64,000 nt of DNA from Ophiocordyceps camponoti-saundersi (nom. inval.) (taxonomy: Eukaryota > Ascomycota > Sordariomycetes > Hypocreales > Ophiocordycipitaceae): contig PDHQ01000045.1 of the NCBI GenBank assembly GCA_003339415.1, positions 124,070-188,069 on the forward strand. The letters run 5' to 3'. Below the pieces are notes generated by a model, which saw nothing but the letters and a program-made list of their open reading frames with translations, was not told the DNA's origin and searched no databases. The position numbers and the translations under genes are program-made. The stretch's first letter is position 1; each line of letters starts with the position of its first letter. Shown piece after piece: positions 1 to 11,139 of this stretch.

Positions 1-1011
1 AAAACAAAACAAAAGATTTCCCTTTAAACCCCCGCGGTCGAGGCAGATTGGCGATTTTTATATATACAAGGGGGTGAGGAGGAACCCCCCCCCCCTCCCC
101 CCCCCCCCCCCCCCCCTTCCCCTCTCCTCCCCTCTTCCTGGAATCGTGGCCGTGGCATGCCTTTCAGAAACAAAAAAGCCATGCCGCTCAAGAGAAACCT
201 CAGGGCCAACAGCGACGTCTCTCCCATGGACGCTCGTCCCGGCTCTCCGTCCTGGGTCCTCGCTACGACGGCAGGCAAGTCTGTGGCTTGTGCCGATGAT
301 GTTCGGAAAGCATGCAGGTAGAAGATCTCTCCCTCAACGAATGTGGCCCTCCACGATCATCTTGAGACGGCAGCAGCACGGCCAACAGAAGGAGGAGCAG
401 CAGCAGCAGCAGCAGGAGCAGCAGCAGCAGGAGGGCGAGGAGGCGGGAGGGCGTATCGAGAAGGCGGCGCCGGCGGCTTTTCCAATATCCACGAGTTGCT
501 TCTGCCGCTCGCTCCCCTGTCAGGGCGACGACGAGGTACCGGGAGGTATCGCCTACCTACCTCACCTCGGTACCGTACGTGGTGAGACTGTAGGTGGGTA
601 GGTAGGAAATAGGTGTGATTGATAGTAGAGATAGATACCTACCTAGGCAGGCAAGTAGGTAGGTAGGTAGGTAGGCAGGCAGGCAGGCAATGGGAAAAGC
701 AAGACAGGGCTGTTGACTTGGGCGTTTTCATGGCGCCGGCGAAAGGGCCAGGTCGGGAAACAAGAAGGGTAGGGGGGGAGAAGAGGAGGAGGGGGCCAGA
801 GAGGAGGAGAGGCGAGGAAAAGGAAAATAGCAGCCCACAGTTTTTTCTCTCGCTCAGGTTCTCTCTGTCTCTCTGTTCCTCCCTCCCTCTCCCTCTCTCT
901 CTCTATGTCTGTCTCTCTCTCTCTGTGTGTGTGTCTGCGTGAGGGGACGACGATGGCTAAGGCTGAGGGGTCAAAACGAGACAGGGAACAACAGGCTTAG
1001 AATGACTCGCT

Positions 1012-1051
<40 letters not shown>

Positions 1052-1492
1052 CTACTGACAGAGTCGAGTCTCTGAGTCTTCCGTCGTTCGTCGATTGAAA
1101 TGCAATCGCGGAGCTTTTTTTTTTTTTCCTTCGGGTCTGTTTGGCGGATCTATCCGTGACCCGTCCCGTCGATGCGGCTCCCCGACAAGGATCCGGGGAG
1201 CTGAGTTAGTTGAGTGTGTGCTGACGGAAGCGCTGACCTCCCCTGTACAGCCCCCCTCCCACGCCCCCGTACTTACATACATAGGTAGGTACATACAACG
1301 CTCAAGTGCGACGCTGACACAGACAGACGCAGACACAGATCTTGGGGTCATTGCCCTTGCCCTTACCCTTCCCTCTCCGCCACATCCTCTCTCGGCCGCT
1401 TCCCTCCACACACACACACGGGCCTCACACACGGGCTTGATCCCCTCCATCGGATACGCCAGAAACAACAGACGCGCATATGTGTATGTAGC
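1..1492. other. Intergenic, low-complexity DNA upstream of the kinase gene
   Basis: No gene can be supported. The stretch holds a poly-C run (85-116, broken by one T), a CAG-rich patch near 395-430, TAGG/CAGG tetranucleotide repeats around 596-690, a pyrimidine-rich patch near 845-935, and a GA dinucleotide run at about 1015-1050. An open frame on the minus strand covers roughly 24-340 but has no recognisable motif and is interrupted by the C run. From 1095 to 1492 the DNA is CT/CA-rich, as in the promoter and leader of a fungal gene. Confidence 0.6.
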
Positions 1493-3685
1493 ATGACCGA
1501 CGGCTGGACCACGGTTGGTCCCGGCATTCCTCGCCTGTGCCTCTGCGAGGCAGACCAGGATCTCCGTGAGCGCAAAGTCATCGACACCTGGACCCGCGAC
1601 CATGACTGGCCTGGCATGTGAGTCTCGCTCGCTGTCGCCCATCATCATCTCTCTTGTCTGACTGAGCTGCATAGAGACAAGCCCCCGCCCCCCGACTTCG
1701 ATGCCAAGCGCTTCGACGCCCGCCTCAGCAAGCTTGATCAGCTCGGCTATGGCCGCCACGGCTGTGTCGACAAGGTCGTCCACGATGCCGTCCTCCTCGC
1801 CCGCAAGCGCATCGTCCGTCCCCGCAATCGAACCATCAATGACTTGCGCCAGGAGGGCCTCACCATGGCCAAGCTCGACCATCACCACGTCGTCAGGCTG
1901 GTCGCCACCTACGCGCCCCGTCCCTTCGAGCTGTGCCTGCTCATCTGGCCCGCCGCCGTTTGCAGCCTGACCGTCCTTCTCGACGATGTCGAGGCTCTGC
2001 GCGTCGGCGACGGTGACGTCGAAGACATCACCGCCCGCCTCGCTGCCCTGCGTCTCAGCCCCGACGACCAGGGTCCCCTCGACTTCCTCGCCGCCCTGCT
2101 CGGCTGCGTCGCCCGCGCCATGGCCTACTGCCACGCCCAGGGAGTCCGTCACCTCGACATCAAGCCTCACAACATCCTGCTCAAGCCCGACCGCGTCTAC
2201 CTCGCAGACTTTGGCATATCCCGCGACGTCACCGGCCAGGACCACACCACCACCGACGAGCTCCCGGGCACCGAGAAGTGGCGCGCCCCCGAGCTGTACG
2301 GCGACCACGGCTCCAGCATGCAGCTCTCCGACATGTACTCGCTCGGCCTCGTCTTCCTCAACATCGCCACCGTCCTGTACGGCTCCCGCCAGGCCGACTT
2401 CGACGACGCCGTGCGCTACTCGCCCCGCCTCTCGCTCCCGGACTGCCTGAGGCTTCGCGAGGAAAAGATCAAGAGGCACCTCGACCGCCTCACCGAACAG
2501 GCCCTCGTTACCCCGCATCTCATCTTCACCTACGAGGGCCAGGAGACGGTGCGTCCGCGCCCCGTCGTCAACCTCATCTCTCACATGGTCGCCCCCAACC
2601 CGCGCTCCAGGCTGTCGGCCGAAAAGGTGGACGAAAAGCTGTCGACCCTGGGCGGGATCCGCCAGATGTACCACGCAGACTGCTGCAAGCGGCCCGTCTC
2701 GTGGGTCGAGGACAAGTGGGATCGGAAGCTGACGGCCCTCAACAGCCTCAAGGATAGCCTCAAGGACAAGAACGAGCAGCAGCGCAGGAGGATCAGAGAG
2801 CTGGAGGGAAGGGACGAGACGTACGAGACGCGCATCGACAACGCCCGCAAGGACATCAGCAAGTTGCAGGCGCTGCTGCGAGAAGCCGAGAACAAGTGTC
2901 ACAGGCTCGAGCTGGAGAAGGCGACGCGTAAGAACTTGCACGGCGGCCAGCAGGGCGCGCAATCCCGACCGGCCAGTATGCCCGCCGGCCTCAGGCGCGA
3001 CGGGAACCCCGCGACTGCGTCGGCCAAGCTGCCGTGGCCGGCGTCGCCTTTGCAGGCCGCACGTCGGCCGGGTCATCATCAGCAGCACCAGCAGCACCAG
3101 CAGCAGAGGAAATGGACCGAAAGCCCCGAGTCGACCGTCCGAGCGGCGCCGTCGCCGAAGCGGCCCAACGCGTCCCCATGTCATCCTGTCAGGAAGAGCC
3201 CGGACCAGGACCAGGACCAGCGACGGTCACCCAGCGTGACGGGCCGAGCCGAGCACGGGCTTCGCTCTCGCGGCTCGGGCTCCAGGCTGCCGCTGCCCGT
3301 GACGCCCAACCGGGGCGACGCCACCACGCCCGTCTCGAACTTGAATTTTTTCGACCAAAGCATGACGGACAGCAGCATGACGTCGTCCGTCTTCTCGCGC
3401 CAGAGTATCGAGACGATGCCGACGCCGGCTGATGGCAGCCCGCAGCTGCAGCGCGAGCAACGTACCAAGCAATGGACGGAGCTGCCGCCCCGCCAGCGCG
3501 ACAGGCGGGCGATGGGCGGAAGCAGGCCCGTACTCTCCATGACGTCGTCGGCAGCGTCCTCGCCCCGTGCCCTGCAGTCGGAACTGGCCCGTGCCGGTGG
3601 GCCGGACGACTCGACGGGGCGGCCCGTCGTTCCCTCGCTGCAGCCGGCCAAGAGCTGGGCCGACGTTGCCAAGCTAGAGAAGTAG
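1493..3685 (+). CDS. Fungal serine/threonine protein kinase with C-terminal coiled coil
   Basis: Two exons, 1493-1617 and 1675-3685; the intron 1618-1674 starts GTGAGT and ends CATAG. The protein has about 711 residues. Kinase landmarks appear in order: glycine loop LGYGRHG at 65-71, candidate ATP-binding lysine in LLARKRI (Lys86), catalytic loop HLDIKPHN (Asp203), DFG at 220-222, and the activation-segment motif GTEKWRAPE. A charged, heptad-like helix follows the domain at roughly 400-460. The remaining 250 residues are Ser/Pro/Arg/Gln-rich and probably disordered. The arginine of the usual HRD motif is leucine, which places it among non-RD kinases. The ATG at 1493 is chosen because it alone joins the glycine loop in frame. 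The substrate is unknown. Many Pezizomycotina carry similar kinases without yeast orthologues. A 710-aa open frame on the opposite strand is a codon-bias shadow. Confidence 0.85.
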
Positions 3686-4468
3686 TATTGACATTTTCCG
3701 CCTGCTATCTACCTACTTATGTGACGAGCGGTTTTCTGGAAAGGCGGCATAGCATTTACTTGCGTTTTTTTAAGGGGGCATTTCAAGGACAGCCTTGCCA
3801 TCACTCATGCATGGACGTGCAAAAGGCGGATGAGGCTGGCCGGCAGCGGATGACAGTGTTTTTATTCTGGAAAAAGCGAGGAGAAAATTCCACAGCATGT
3901 CAAGTTTGATGTGATATGGCCGAACTCTTATTCCATGTCCTGGCATTTCTAGATGCCAAGGTCTCTGCTATACCGTGGCCAGACAGAAAGAGAGAGATTG
4001 TGGGTACTTCAACCCGGCAGATGGCGATTGTACATACAGTGAAATGGAGAAACAAACAGTAGCCGATCAGACAATGATTCATAAAGGCCGTTTTGGGGGG
4101 AGGGAAATAATGTTACACCATGACAGGAGGGATCTGCAGTGGGGGAAGGGGGAGGCAGGGGGTCCATTCCGGGTCATCCGAAGGAGAGAGCCGGTCTCAG
4201 GGACTGTCAAAGGCAAGGGGGGCCGGCGGCGTTCAGTGCATATCCGGGACAGGATTAAGCGCCGTGAGAGAGCGGAAGAGGTGGATTGAGAAGCAAATAT
4301 AAAGTAGAAAAAGAAAGGAAGAAAGAAGATGGGGGGAAAAGTGTAGTATGGGAATGCATGTATGTAGGTAACTCGGGTGGTATAGATGGGAGGGGGTTAA
4401 AAGAGGTAGGTAGGTAGGTAGGTAGATAGAGAGAGAGAGAGAGAGAGAGACAGAGAAAGGAGAAACCA
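3686..4468. other. Intergenic between convergent genes
   Basis: This is the 3' flank of both the kinase (+) and the LYR-motif gene (-). No coding signal is seen. It contains purine-rich DNA, a TAGG repeat near 4403-4423 and a GA run at 4424-4450. Confidence 0.6.
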
Positions 4469-5887
4469 TTAGGATGACATGACGGACATGAGGCTTTGGC
4501 CTATGTTGCCGCTGTGGAGGATGCGTACGAGTCGCGGCTCCTGATTCGCCACCAGGGCGGCCCAGCTTCGGTTCAGGAAGGGGTCTATACGGCAGGGTGA
4601 GTCTGGACCTGGCGGAGTGGGGGAGAAGAGGGGTAGGTCGGGGAAGGTTACGACGGCGACGTTGGGGAGCTTGCGAACGCCTCCGTGGTGATGGTGGTTG
4701 TGGCGGTTGTGGTGGTGGTGGTGGTGGTGACCATGTTTCTGATCGAGGTTGTCGTCGTCGGAGCGATGGCGGCCTTGCGGCTGAAACGTTCCATTCTCCC
4801 GCTCGGCTAGGAGACGCTCTTGTTGGACCAGTTGGTGAAGGGTGCTTCCTCGGGCTATCCAGTCTTGCCACGTTCTTTCAAGCTGCATTTCCAGCCACAG
4901 TCTGCCGACGAGAAGGGGCCAGCGAAAGGAGGAGCAAAGCGCAGAAGGATTCTCAACGTCGTCGTACACGCCCTCCTCGACGCGACCCTTGCCCGCCGCC
5001 CCCTTGACCTCCTGAATCAGCCAGGCAGACTGCTCGTTCTCGACCACTTTTTCCTTGCTCATCAGCTGGGCCATCTGATCATCCCACTCGTCCTCGAGCT
5101 GGGCGGCGGGGTAGAGTTCGTCGATGATGTGGACGACCTTTTCGACTTTGCCCCTGAAAATGGCTTCCTTGCGGTGGATCATGGCCGACAGCACTGGCGG
5201 TTGCGGCTTGTAGATGCGTAGGAAGGGCTGGCCGTGGGCCGTCACGGACAGAGTAGGGACGTGTCGGGGCCCGGAGAGGGAGGACTGCGGTCTCGGCCAT
5301 TGGGAGGAGATGGCGTAGCGGGGCGGTTCGCCGAATCGGGCGACGTTTTTGATGAGCGGTTCGGGTTCGGGCGGTGGTGGAGATGGTGGCGGTGGCGTTG
5401 ACGGAGATGGAGACGGTGAGGAGGACGATGATGGTGATGGTGATGGTGATGGTGATGGTGACGGCGTCGGTGAGTGAACACGTGACTCGTCCACGGTGAC
5501 GCCGGTCGGGACCGGAGGAGGCCGGGTGGGGCCGGGTGAGGAGGAGGAGGATGACGCTAAGGAGGAAGGGGAAGAGGAAGAGGAAGAAGACGGATGAGAG
5601 CGAATAAAGTCGACCAGCTGACCATGCTGAACCGAACCCTTAGTCTGGGCCAGGACGAACATGGTGAGAAAGCGGTAACCGGCCGCCATGCAGTCGTAGA
5701 TGAGACGCAGACTAGTGTAGTGCCGATGTTTGACGAACCGCCTCCGAACGAGGTCAGACGGGGCGGAAACTGCCAGCTCGGGCGGCAAGGGGATGGCGCG
5801 GGCGGAGCGGATGAGGGCGCGGTAAAGCGCGAGGGCAGCGACCCGGTGTCGCGAATCACGGGCCGGGACGTAGGGCAAGGGAGGCAT
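4469..5887 (-). CDS. LYR-motif (Complex1_LYR-like) fungal protein, long form
   Basis: Single exon, 472 residues from the ATG at 5887. An in-frame ATG at 5926 would add 13 residues, but 5887 has the better context (A at -3) and is followed closely by the domain. The N-terminus shows the LYR signature (LALYRALIRSARAIP, about residues 20-35) followed by a basic RRRF segment, as in small mitochondrial LYR adaptor proteins that bind acyl-carrier protein or iron-sulfur assembly factors. LYR proteins are usually about 100 residues. Here the domain is followed by a Ser/Pro-rich repeat encoded by a TGATGG microsatellite (around 5400-5465), a conserved-looking central block (GQPFLRIYKPQP...RKEAIF), a Trp-rich block (LERTWQDWIARG) and a His-rich patch. 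I recall long fungal proteins of this architecture, but their function is unknown. It is divergent from the gene at 7983, with 2.1 kb between them. Confidence 0.7.
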   Translation of the reverse strand: MPPLPYVPARDSRHRVAALALYRALIRSARAIPLPPELAVSAPSDLVRRRFVKHRHYTSLRLIYDCMAAGYRFLTMFVLAQTKGSVQHGQLVDFIRSHPSSSSSSSPSSLASSSSSSPGPTRPPPVPTGVTVDESRVHSPTPSPSPSPSPSPSSSSSPSPSPSTPPPPSPPPPEPEPLIKNVARFGEPPRYAISSQWPRPQSSLSGPRHVPTLSVTAHGQPFLRIYKPQPPVLSAMIHRKEAIFRGKVEKVVHIIDELYPAAQLEDEWDDQMAQLMSKEKVVENEQSAWLIQEVKGAAGKGRVEEGVYDDVENPSALCSSFRWPLLVGRLWLEMQLERTWQDWIARGSTLHQLVQQERLLAERENGTFQPQGRHRSDDDNLDQKHGHHHHHHHNRHNHHHHGGVRKLPNVAVVTFPDLPLFSPTPPGPDSPCRIDPFLNRSWAALVANQEPRLVRILHSGNIGQSLMSVMSS

Positions 5888-7982
5888 TGTTTCTGGCTCA
5901 TGTGTGTATTGTACGTTTTGGTACATGTATGATTTTGAATCCGCGACAAGGGGGGGAAAGGACTGTGCTGTTGCTACTTTTTTGGGGGGGGGAGAAACTT
6001 GAACGTTGACGAGGAGATTTTTTTTTCATCTTTACTGGGGTGACGTAACAAATCTCTAGGGGTGAAATACCTTTCTTTCTTTACCTTGCAGGGGATTGAG
6101 GGGGGGCTCAAGAGGAACAAAGGGGGGGTGTGACAGTCATGAACTTACCCTGGACCAAAAAAAAACACGACTCCATGGTAGCCAGCATGATGTTGAACGA
6201 ATGATGCATAACAGCTTATTGGGAAAAAAGAGCATGGTAAGGGGTGGTTAGGGGAGGGGAAATACGACAGATACTGGGGGTGTGCAATGCAAGTCATTTA
6301 AACGGGGCAGATTTCTCCATGTTTTTTTTCTTTTTCTTTTTTTCCCCATCTCTTTGAAATTCAATTACTTTAAGTCGCGCACGTGAAATGTTCGCGCCGA
6401 CCCGGGGGGGGGGGGGGGGGGGGAGCATGGGGGGATGGCGATGCGGTGAATGCCGAACCGGCTGAGAGAGACGAGGAGGGTTAAGGTGGAGGAAGGTATT
6501 TCGTAGATACAAGGTATGGAACGGTGGGAAGAAAGAAAAAAAGAAGAAGAAGACGGGAAACGAAACGAAGCTGATGGATAGATGGATGTTATCTTCTTTT
6601 CTGGTAGCGGTATAAACAGGCTAGTAGGTTGGTTGGTTGGTAGATTTGAGAGAACAGGACTCTTTTAGGGGGGTTTTTATGTTGTATATACATGTACGTG
6701 TGTTTTAGCCTTGCAGTCTTGAACGGATAAGAGGAGGAGGAAGAGGAGGCAGAAGTTTCGATGGCTACCTACCTAGGTACCTACCAGGTATCTGCACATA
6801 CCAGGGGTGTATGTACATATGTATGTACGGATATGCACACAGCAAAACGGACATGCATCCATCCATACATACGCGATAACGGCAGTCAAGAAAACCCCAT
6901 CATTCAAAGCCGATAGTTTAACCGACGAAACCCCCAGTCTTTCCACCACCTTTCCCCATCCTCACTCAACCTCCTCCCATCTCTATCCGTACATCGGTAT
7001 CTCCCATTCCCCCCACCGCCTCACCGTCTCCATCACCCAGCTTTATTAGTTCCCACCTATTCCGCATCGTATGTATGTATGTATGTATGTACATGATAAT
7101 CTAGCATCAGCCTAAAAGAAGAAAGGAAAAAAACAACAACAACAGAACCCTCTCTCCTCCCCTCCCTTTCACTACCTAGTAGCCTCCGACTAACACGCAT
7201 TTTTCTCTTACCCACTAGAGGAGAGCCAGCTTCTTCTTCCTTCTACTACTGTTACTTCTTCTTCGTCTTCTTCTTTCCCCAGTTTTAGTTTCCCCCCCCC
7301 CCCCCCCCCCCCCTGTCAGGCGCGGTACGGCCGGCAAAGTCGCCCCCTTCCTCGGCGGGTGTGATGGCAAGTTGGTTTTTGTTATTAGTCAGGACAGGAC
7401 AGTGAGTGAGTGCCTGCCAGGCCTGCCTACTAGGTACATACTAGGCTCTACTTAGTCAGTCAGTCAAGTTAGTCCGTTCTAACTTGCGGATACCAACTAC
7501 GACCTTCCTACATACATACATACAACCTTCCTAACCTAACCTTCTTATTCCCCATCCGTCCTCCTCCTCTGTTTTTCCCCTCCTGATCTTCTTCTTCCCC
7601 TTCTTTTGCTTCTCCTCTTCTCTTCTTCTGCCAATCTGCTTCTTCTTCTCGTCTCTTCTCTTCTCTAACCCTCTCCCCCGGCTCTTGGCCGATCCCCATT
7701 GCATTCGTTAGTACTATCCAACTGTCGTCTTCTCTCTCTCTCTCCCTTGCTCTCGCTTGTCATGCTATTGTCCACGGACTCTTGACGCGCCGCCGTCTCC
7801 GACACCAATCGTCTATTCTCTCTCTCCCTCTCACACACACTCACCCTCTCTTCTCTCTTCCCCCTTACTCTATCCATCCAATCTCTACATCTATCGATTG
7901 CCTCTCTTACCAACTTTCCCCTCCCATCCTTCCCATTAAGAGACCACCTACTCCTTATCGTGCCTTGAACCGCCCGTCCACC
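5888..7982. other. Long divergent intergenic region with homopolymers and microsatellites
   Basis: No gene is supported. It serves as the upstream region for genes on both sides. It has a G run of about 20 nt at 6403-6423, a C run near 7287-7313, TGTA/TACA tetranucleotides (around 7070-7090 and 7508-7525), short TACCTACC motifs, and a strongly CT-rich leader from about 7530 to the start codon at 7983. Confidence 0.55.
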
Positions 7983-9554
7983 ATGTTCCTCCACGCAGGA
8001 GCCGGTCTCCATGGCCATGAATACTCGGTCAAAACCTCGAATTCTGACCATGTGCCGACGCTACATAAGAGCACTCTGTTACGCACCGCCCTTCGCCCAC
8101 TCGCCGCCGAATCCGGAACCCCATCCCGATCAACACCTCGCCACGCTTATAGGCTCTCTGTGGCTCTCGATGATTTGCCGTCGCACCAACCTTCACCCTC
8201 GGACGCCGTCCAAAGGAAGGAGGTCGCCGTTAGGTTCCGCGAGCCCCGCACCGACCAGAGCGAGGACGATTGCTCCGTAACCGGCACCGAGGTCGGGACG
8301 GACACGGCATCAGAACGGGGCTCGCTCAGATCCGCATCTGTGCGCCGGCCGAGGCGGCAACGTGCCCCTCGGAAGTCGACTCGTTATGCCCTCGCATTGC
8401 CCCCGTCGCAGTTGCGCCACAAGCAACGCAGACTGGTGCAGATCCGGCCTCGTCTCCTGCTCCAGCTGCAAGAAGTTGGCGACAGACGTGCCATGCCATC
8501 TTTCGACGTGGTGCCTTCGTGTCCCCTGACCGGCAACATCTTTAGTCCCCTCTTAGCCCGCCGCTTCCCGCGCATCTTCCGAGCCAGGCCTCAGCTCAGC
8601 CAAGATCAAGTCCTCGTCGTTCGAAGCGACCACACAGGTCCGCCGTCCGTTTCCGGCATCAACGACAGGGACGTGCTGGCCGTCATCAGCGCCGCCAATC
8701 ACGGTTGCGCTGACATCTCCCTCGACGACGGCTCGACCTGGGCGGCGAGTCCCAAAGCCAATGGCTCGTTCGAGTTCACCACCGTCGACGACCAGGACCG
8801 CCTGGTGACGGCCAGATGGGTCCGGAGATGGTCGGCTCCCACCAGCAAGCGCGGCTCCTCTTTCACCGGCAGCAGCACACCCCCGCCTCTTGGACTCAGG
8901 TGGACCTTTAGCCTCATTGACCCTTCGACGCGGAGACATCCCGTCATGGGCAGTCTCACCCCGGACGCCGTCGACGTCTACGACTCGTTTCACACCCTAT
9001 CGGCGTCCAGCGGACTTTACCCGCCCTCGCGAGCCTTCACCGATGATGCCGCGGCCGGCGAGCGGACGACGGTCATGGTTACGCGGGAACAAAAGAACTT
9101 GATGCTGGCTACGGCGACGTGGATCAGCCTGCACTGGCAGGGCTGGCCGGCGTTGCCAAACTCCAGGCTGTCCTTTCTCGGAGGTTCCGGGCTACCCGGC
9201 AGGCGCCAGACGTTTAACGGCTTCGACGGCGATGGGGGTGGTGTCGAAAGCCAGGTTGCGAGCCGAATGACGTGGCCCTCGAGTCTTCAAGGCCCACCGT
9301 CTTGGGCGTCATCCGTGAAGCGACATAGCACCGGCCAAGACGGCCTATCACAATCCAAGCCCAGCAGCTTTCTGCCCCGTCGAGGTGGTCAGTCCAAGCA
9401 GCAGCGAAAGACGACGATGACGACAACGACGACGACGACGATATGCCGGTCGAGGATTTGGCCGTGGCTGCAGAGGCTGATGGATCGAGGCAAAAGTCGA
9501 GAGCGCAGGACGCATGAGCAGCAGACACTCGAAAAGGTGGCCCCTGGTGGGTAA
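7983..9554 (+). CDS. Conserved-looking hypothetical protein, Ser/Pro/Arg-rich
   Basis: An open frame of 523 codons from an ATG in strong context (CCACCATG); upstream in-frame sequence back to 7782 is CT-rich leader. The product is not recognised. The N-terminal 140 residues are Ser/Thr/Pro-rich. A basic stretch (RRPRRQRAPRKSTR) precedes a hydrophobic block (QIRPRLLLQLQ) and the region PSCPLTGNIFSPLL...RFPRIFRARP, which looks like the most folded part. After it come ordinary mixed sequence with several Trp residues and a Thr-rich repeat (9415-9440). No signal peptide or membrane segment is obvious. The stop TAA lies inside a perfect splice-donor motif (GTAAGT at 9551), so the real 3' end may be in a further exon. 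If it is spliced to the AG at 9604-9605, about 31 more Arg/Gly-rich residues follow. Confidence 0.6.
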   Translation: MFLHAGAGLHGHEYSVKTSNSDHVPTLHKSTLLRTALRPLAAESGTPSRSTPRHAYRLSVALDDLPSHQPSPSDAVQRKEVAVRFREPRTDQSEDDCSVTGTEVGTDTASERGSLRSASVRRPRRQRAPRKSTRYALALPPSQLRHKQRRLVQIRPRLLLQLQEVGDRRAMPSFDVVPSCPLTGNIFSPLLARRFPRIFRARPQLSQDQVLVVRSDHTGPPSVSGINDRDVLAVISAANHGCADISLDDGSTWAASPKANGSFEFTTVDDQDRLVTARWVRRWSAPTSKRGSSFTGSSTPPPLGLRWTFSLIDPSTRRHPVMGSLTPDAVDVYDSFHTLSASSGLYPPSRAFTDDAAAGERTTVMVTREQKNLMLATATWISLHWQGWPALPNSRLSFLGGSGLPGRRQTFNGFDGDGGGVESQVASRMTWPSSLQGPPSWASSVKRHSTGQDGLSQSKPSSFLPRRGGQSKQQRKTTMTTTTTTTICRSRIWPWLQRLMDRGKSRERRTHEQQTLEKVAPGG

Positions 9555-11139
9555 GTTGATGGCATGAAGGCGCCAATTTTATAGTAATGAGAAATACGAT
9601 GTCAGTTGGATCCGGACCGGGGTTGAGATCGGGTTTGGAACCAGGATAAGGGGCCAGGTCGGGGGACGGAGACGGCACCGGAGAGATAGAGAGGCCCGGT
9701 GACGGGAGACGCGGTATGGGAGACTGTAGAAAGATGAAGAGTCTCGAGTTCGAGTCCCCCCCCCCAAGGTTAGTGGTCGACTTACTAAGCGAGCATCATA
9801 TGTATGTACGCTGTAGAACTAGGTGCTACGGATAGAGAGATTGGTGGTGTCAGCATTACCGTTGTAGCCCGTAGGTTCTAAGGTTCCTGCTGGCCATCTG
9901 CCGTCACCTGTGTGAGGACTGAGGACTGACGTTCAGTGTGTTGAAATGGACCGCGGCTCTCTATCTGTCCTTGATTCTTGCATTCTTCCATCATCTCTCC
10001 GTCTCCTCCTCGTCTCTCTCTAGAGGTACCTATCTACCACCTCTTCTCTGCAGCAGAGGCATTGAGGTGTAAATACAGATGTATGTATGTGTACATATCA
10101 TGTATGTGCGGATATGTTGGTATGGATATGCAAGTATCCGTACATACTACATGCCTACCAACCTAGTGGGCGGTAGGAGTCAACACCCTTTTATCCTCGC
10201 GCTTTGCCCTGTGCGGCCATCTTTCTCACAAAGCAGGTGCTACAAATTACAGTCATACATGTACATGGTAGTTTGACGTATGTACTCTGACGAGACTTTG
10301 CTATGATAAGAAATACCTCCATCGTTCGCGGCTGTTCGTGCAATATTCCTCGTAACCGAAATCTGATCGCGGGTCATCCAGTCTCCCATTCGCGTACCGC
10401 TTGCTTTCCCTTTTGACCCTTGAGAGGTGGAAGCCTGAGGCATCCATAGCAGCCCCAAGGGGTGGCGCCCCTCCCCCTTCGGCCTAGTTTTTTTTTCCTG
10501 ACACGGCCACAAGCCTCCTCCTTCACCTCCTCTTCTTCTTTTCACCCTCATTTCTTTCCTTACATACTCCTCCCGCCTCCTCCTTTTTTTTCCCTCCTCA
10601 TCCTCCTCATCCCCTTTCTCTCGTCTCCCCTCTTCTCTCATCGCCATCATCTTTCGACGCAGAAACGACGCAGTAACAAACGCAGCACCAGCCGCTTCCC
10701 TTTCTGCTATTCTCTTTTGCCGTCTTGTCTTCGAAATTCTACCGACGGAAAGAGCAGAGAAAAAAAAAATCACACGACGCGCAAGCCAGTAGCAGCGTGA
10801 GTGTGAAAAGTCGTCGCGCGTTCTGACGCCACCAGTAAAAAAAAAACCACACGCGACCACAGCAAAGGGGAAAGACAAGAAAACATAACCATAATCACAC
10901 GTACCTTCACTTCCTCTGAGCCTCTCTGGCCTGTTCTCGTACTTGACATAGCATCATCGGCGACGCACACCGCTATTCTGTGAAGTAAACAGCTTCTAGA
11001 CGTCGGCCTTCTCTCCCCCCCCCCCTCCTTTCTCCTAGATCTTCCCCCAATAAGCGGGCGACTTGACGCTTTTGTTTGCTTCTCCTGTATCGGAAGAGCT
11101 GGCACTTTCGCCGTCTACTGATCTGATCGCAAGGAAACC
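9555..11139. other. Intergenic region, promoter side of the Nrd1/Seb1-like gene
   Basis: No gene is supported. The DNA is microsatellite-containing (TGTA repeats near 10080-10150). From about 10,500 to 11,130 it becomes pyrimidine-rich, as expected for a promoter and leader. Several minus-strand open frames here are low-complexity Arg/Lys/Glu artefacts of the CT-rich strand. Confidence 0.55.

Noticed and set aside
74..601. Plus-strand frame with a glutamine run near the window start
   Set aside because: It consists of poly-Pro from the C run and a CAG microsatellite, with no conserved-looking part, splice context or domain.
1052..3184. 710-codon open frame antisense to the kinase gene
   Set aside because: It is a codon-bias shadow: the kinase frame on the plus strand carries all catalytic motifs and a correct intron, while the antisense product is low-complexity Val/Gly/Leu/Arg.
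9725..9780. tRNA-like GTTCGAGTCC motif
   Set aside because: The flanking bases do not pair as a T-arm and no D-arm, anticodon arm or acceptor stem can be drawn around it.
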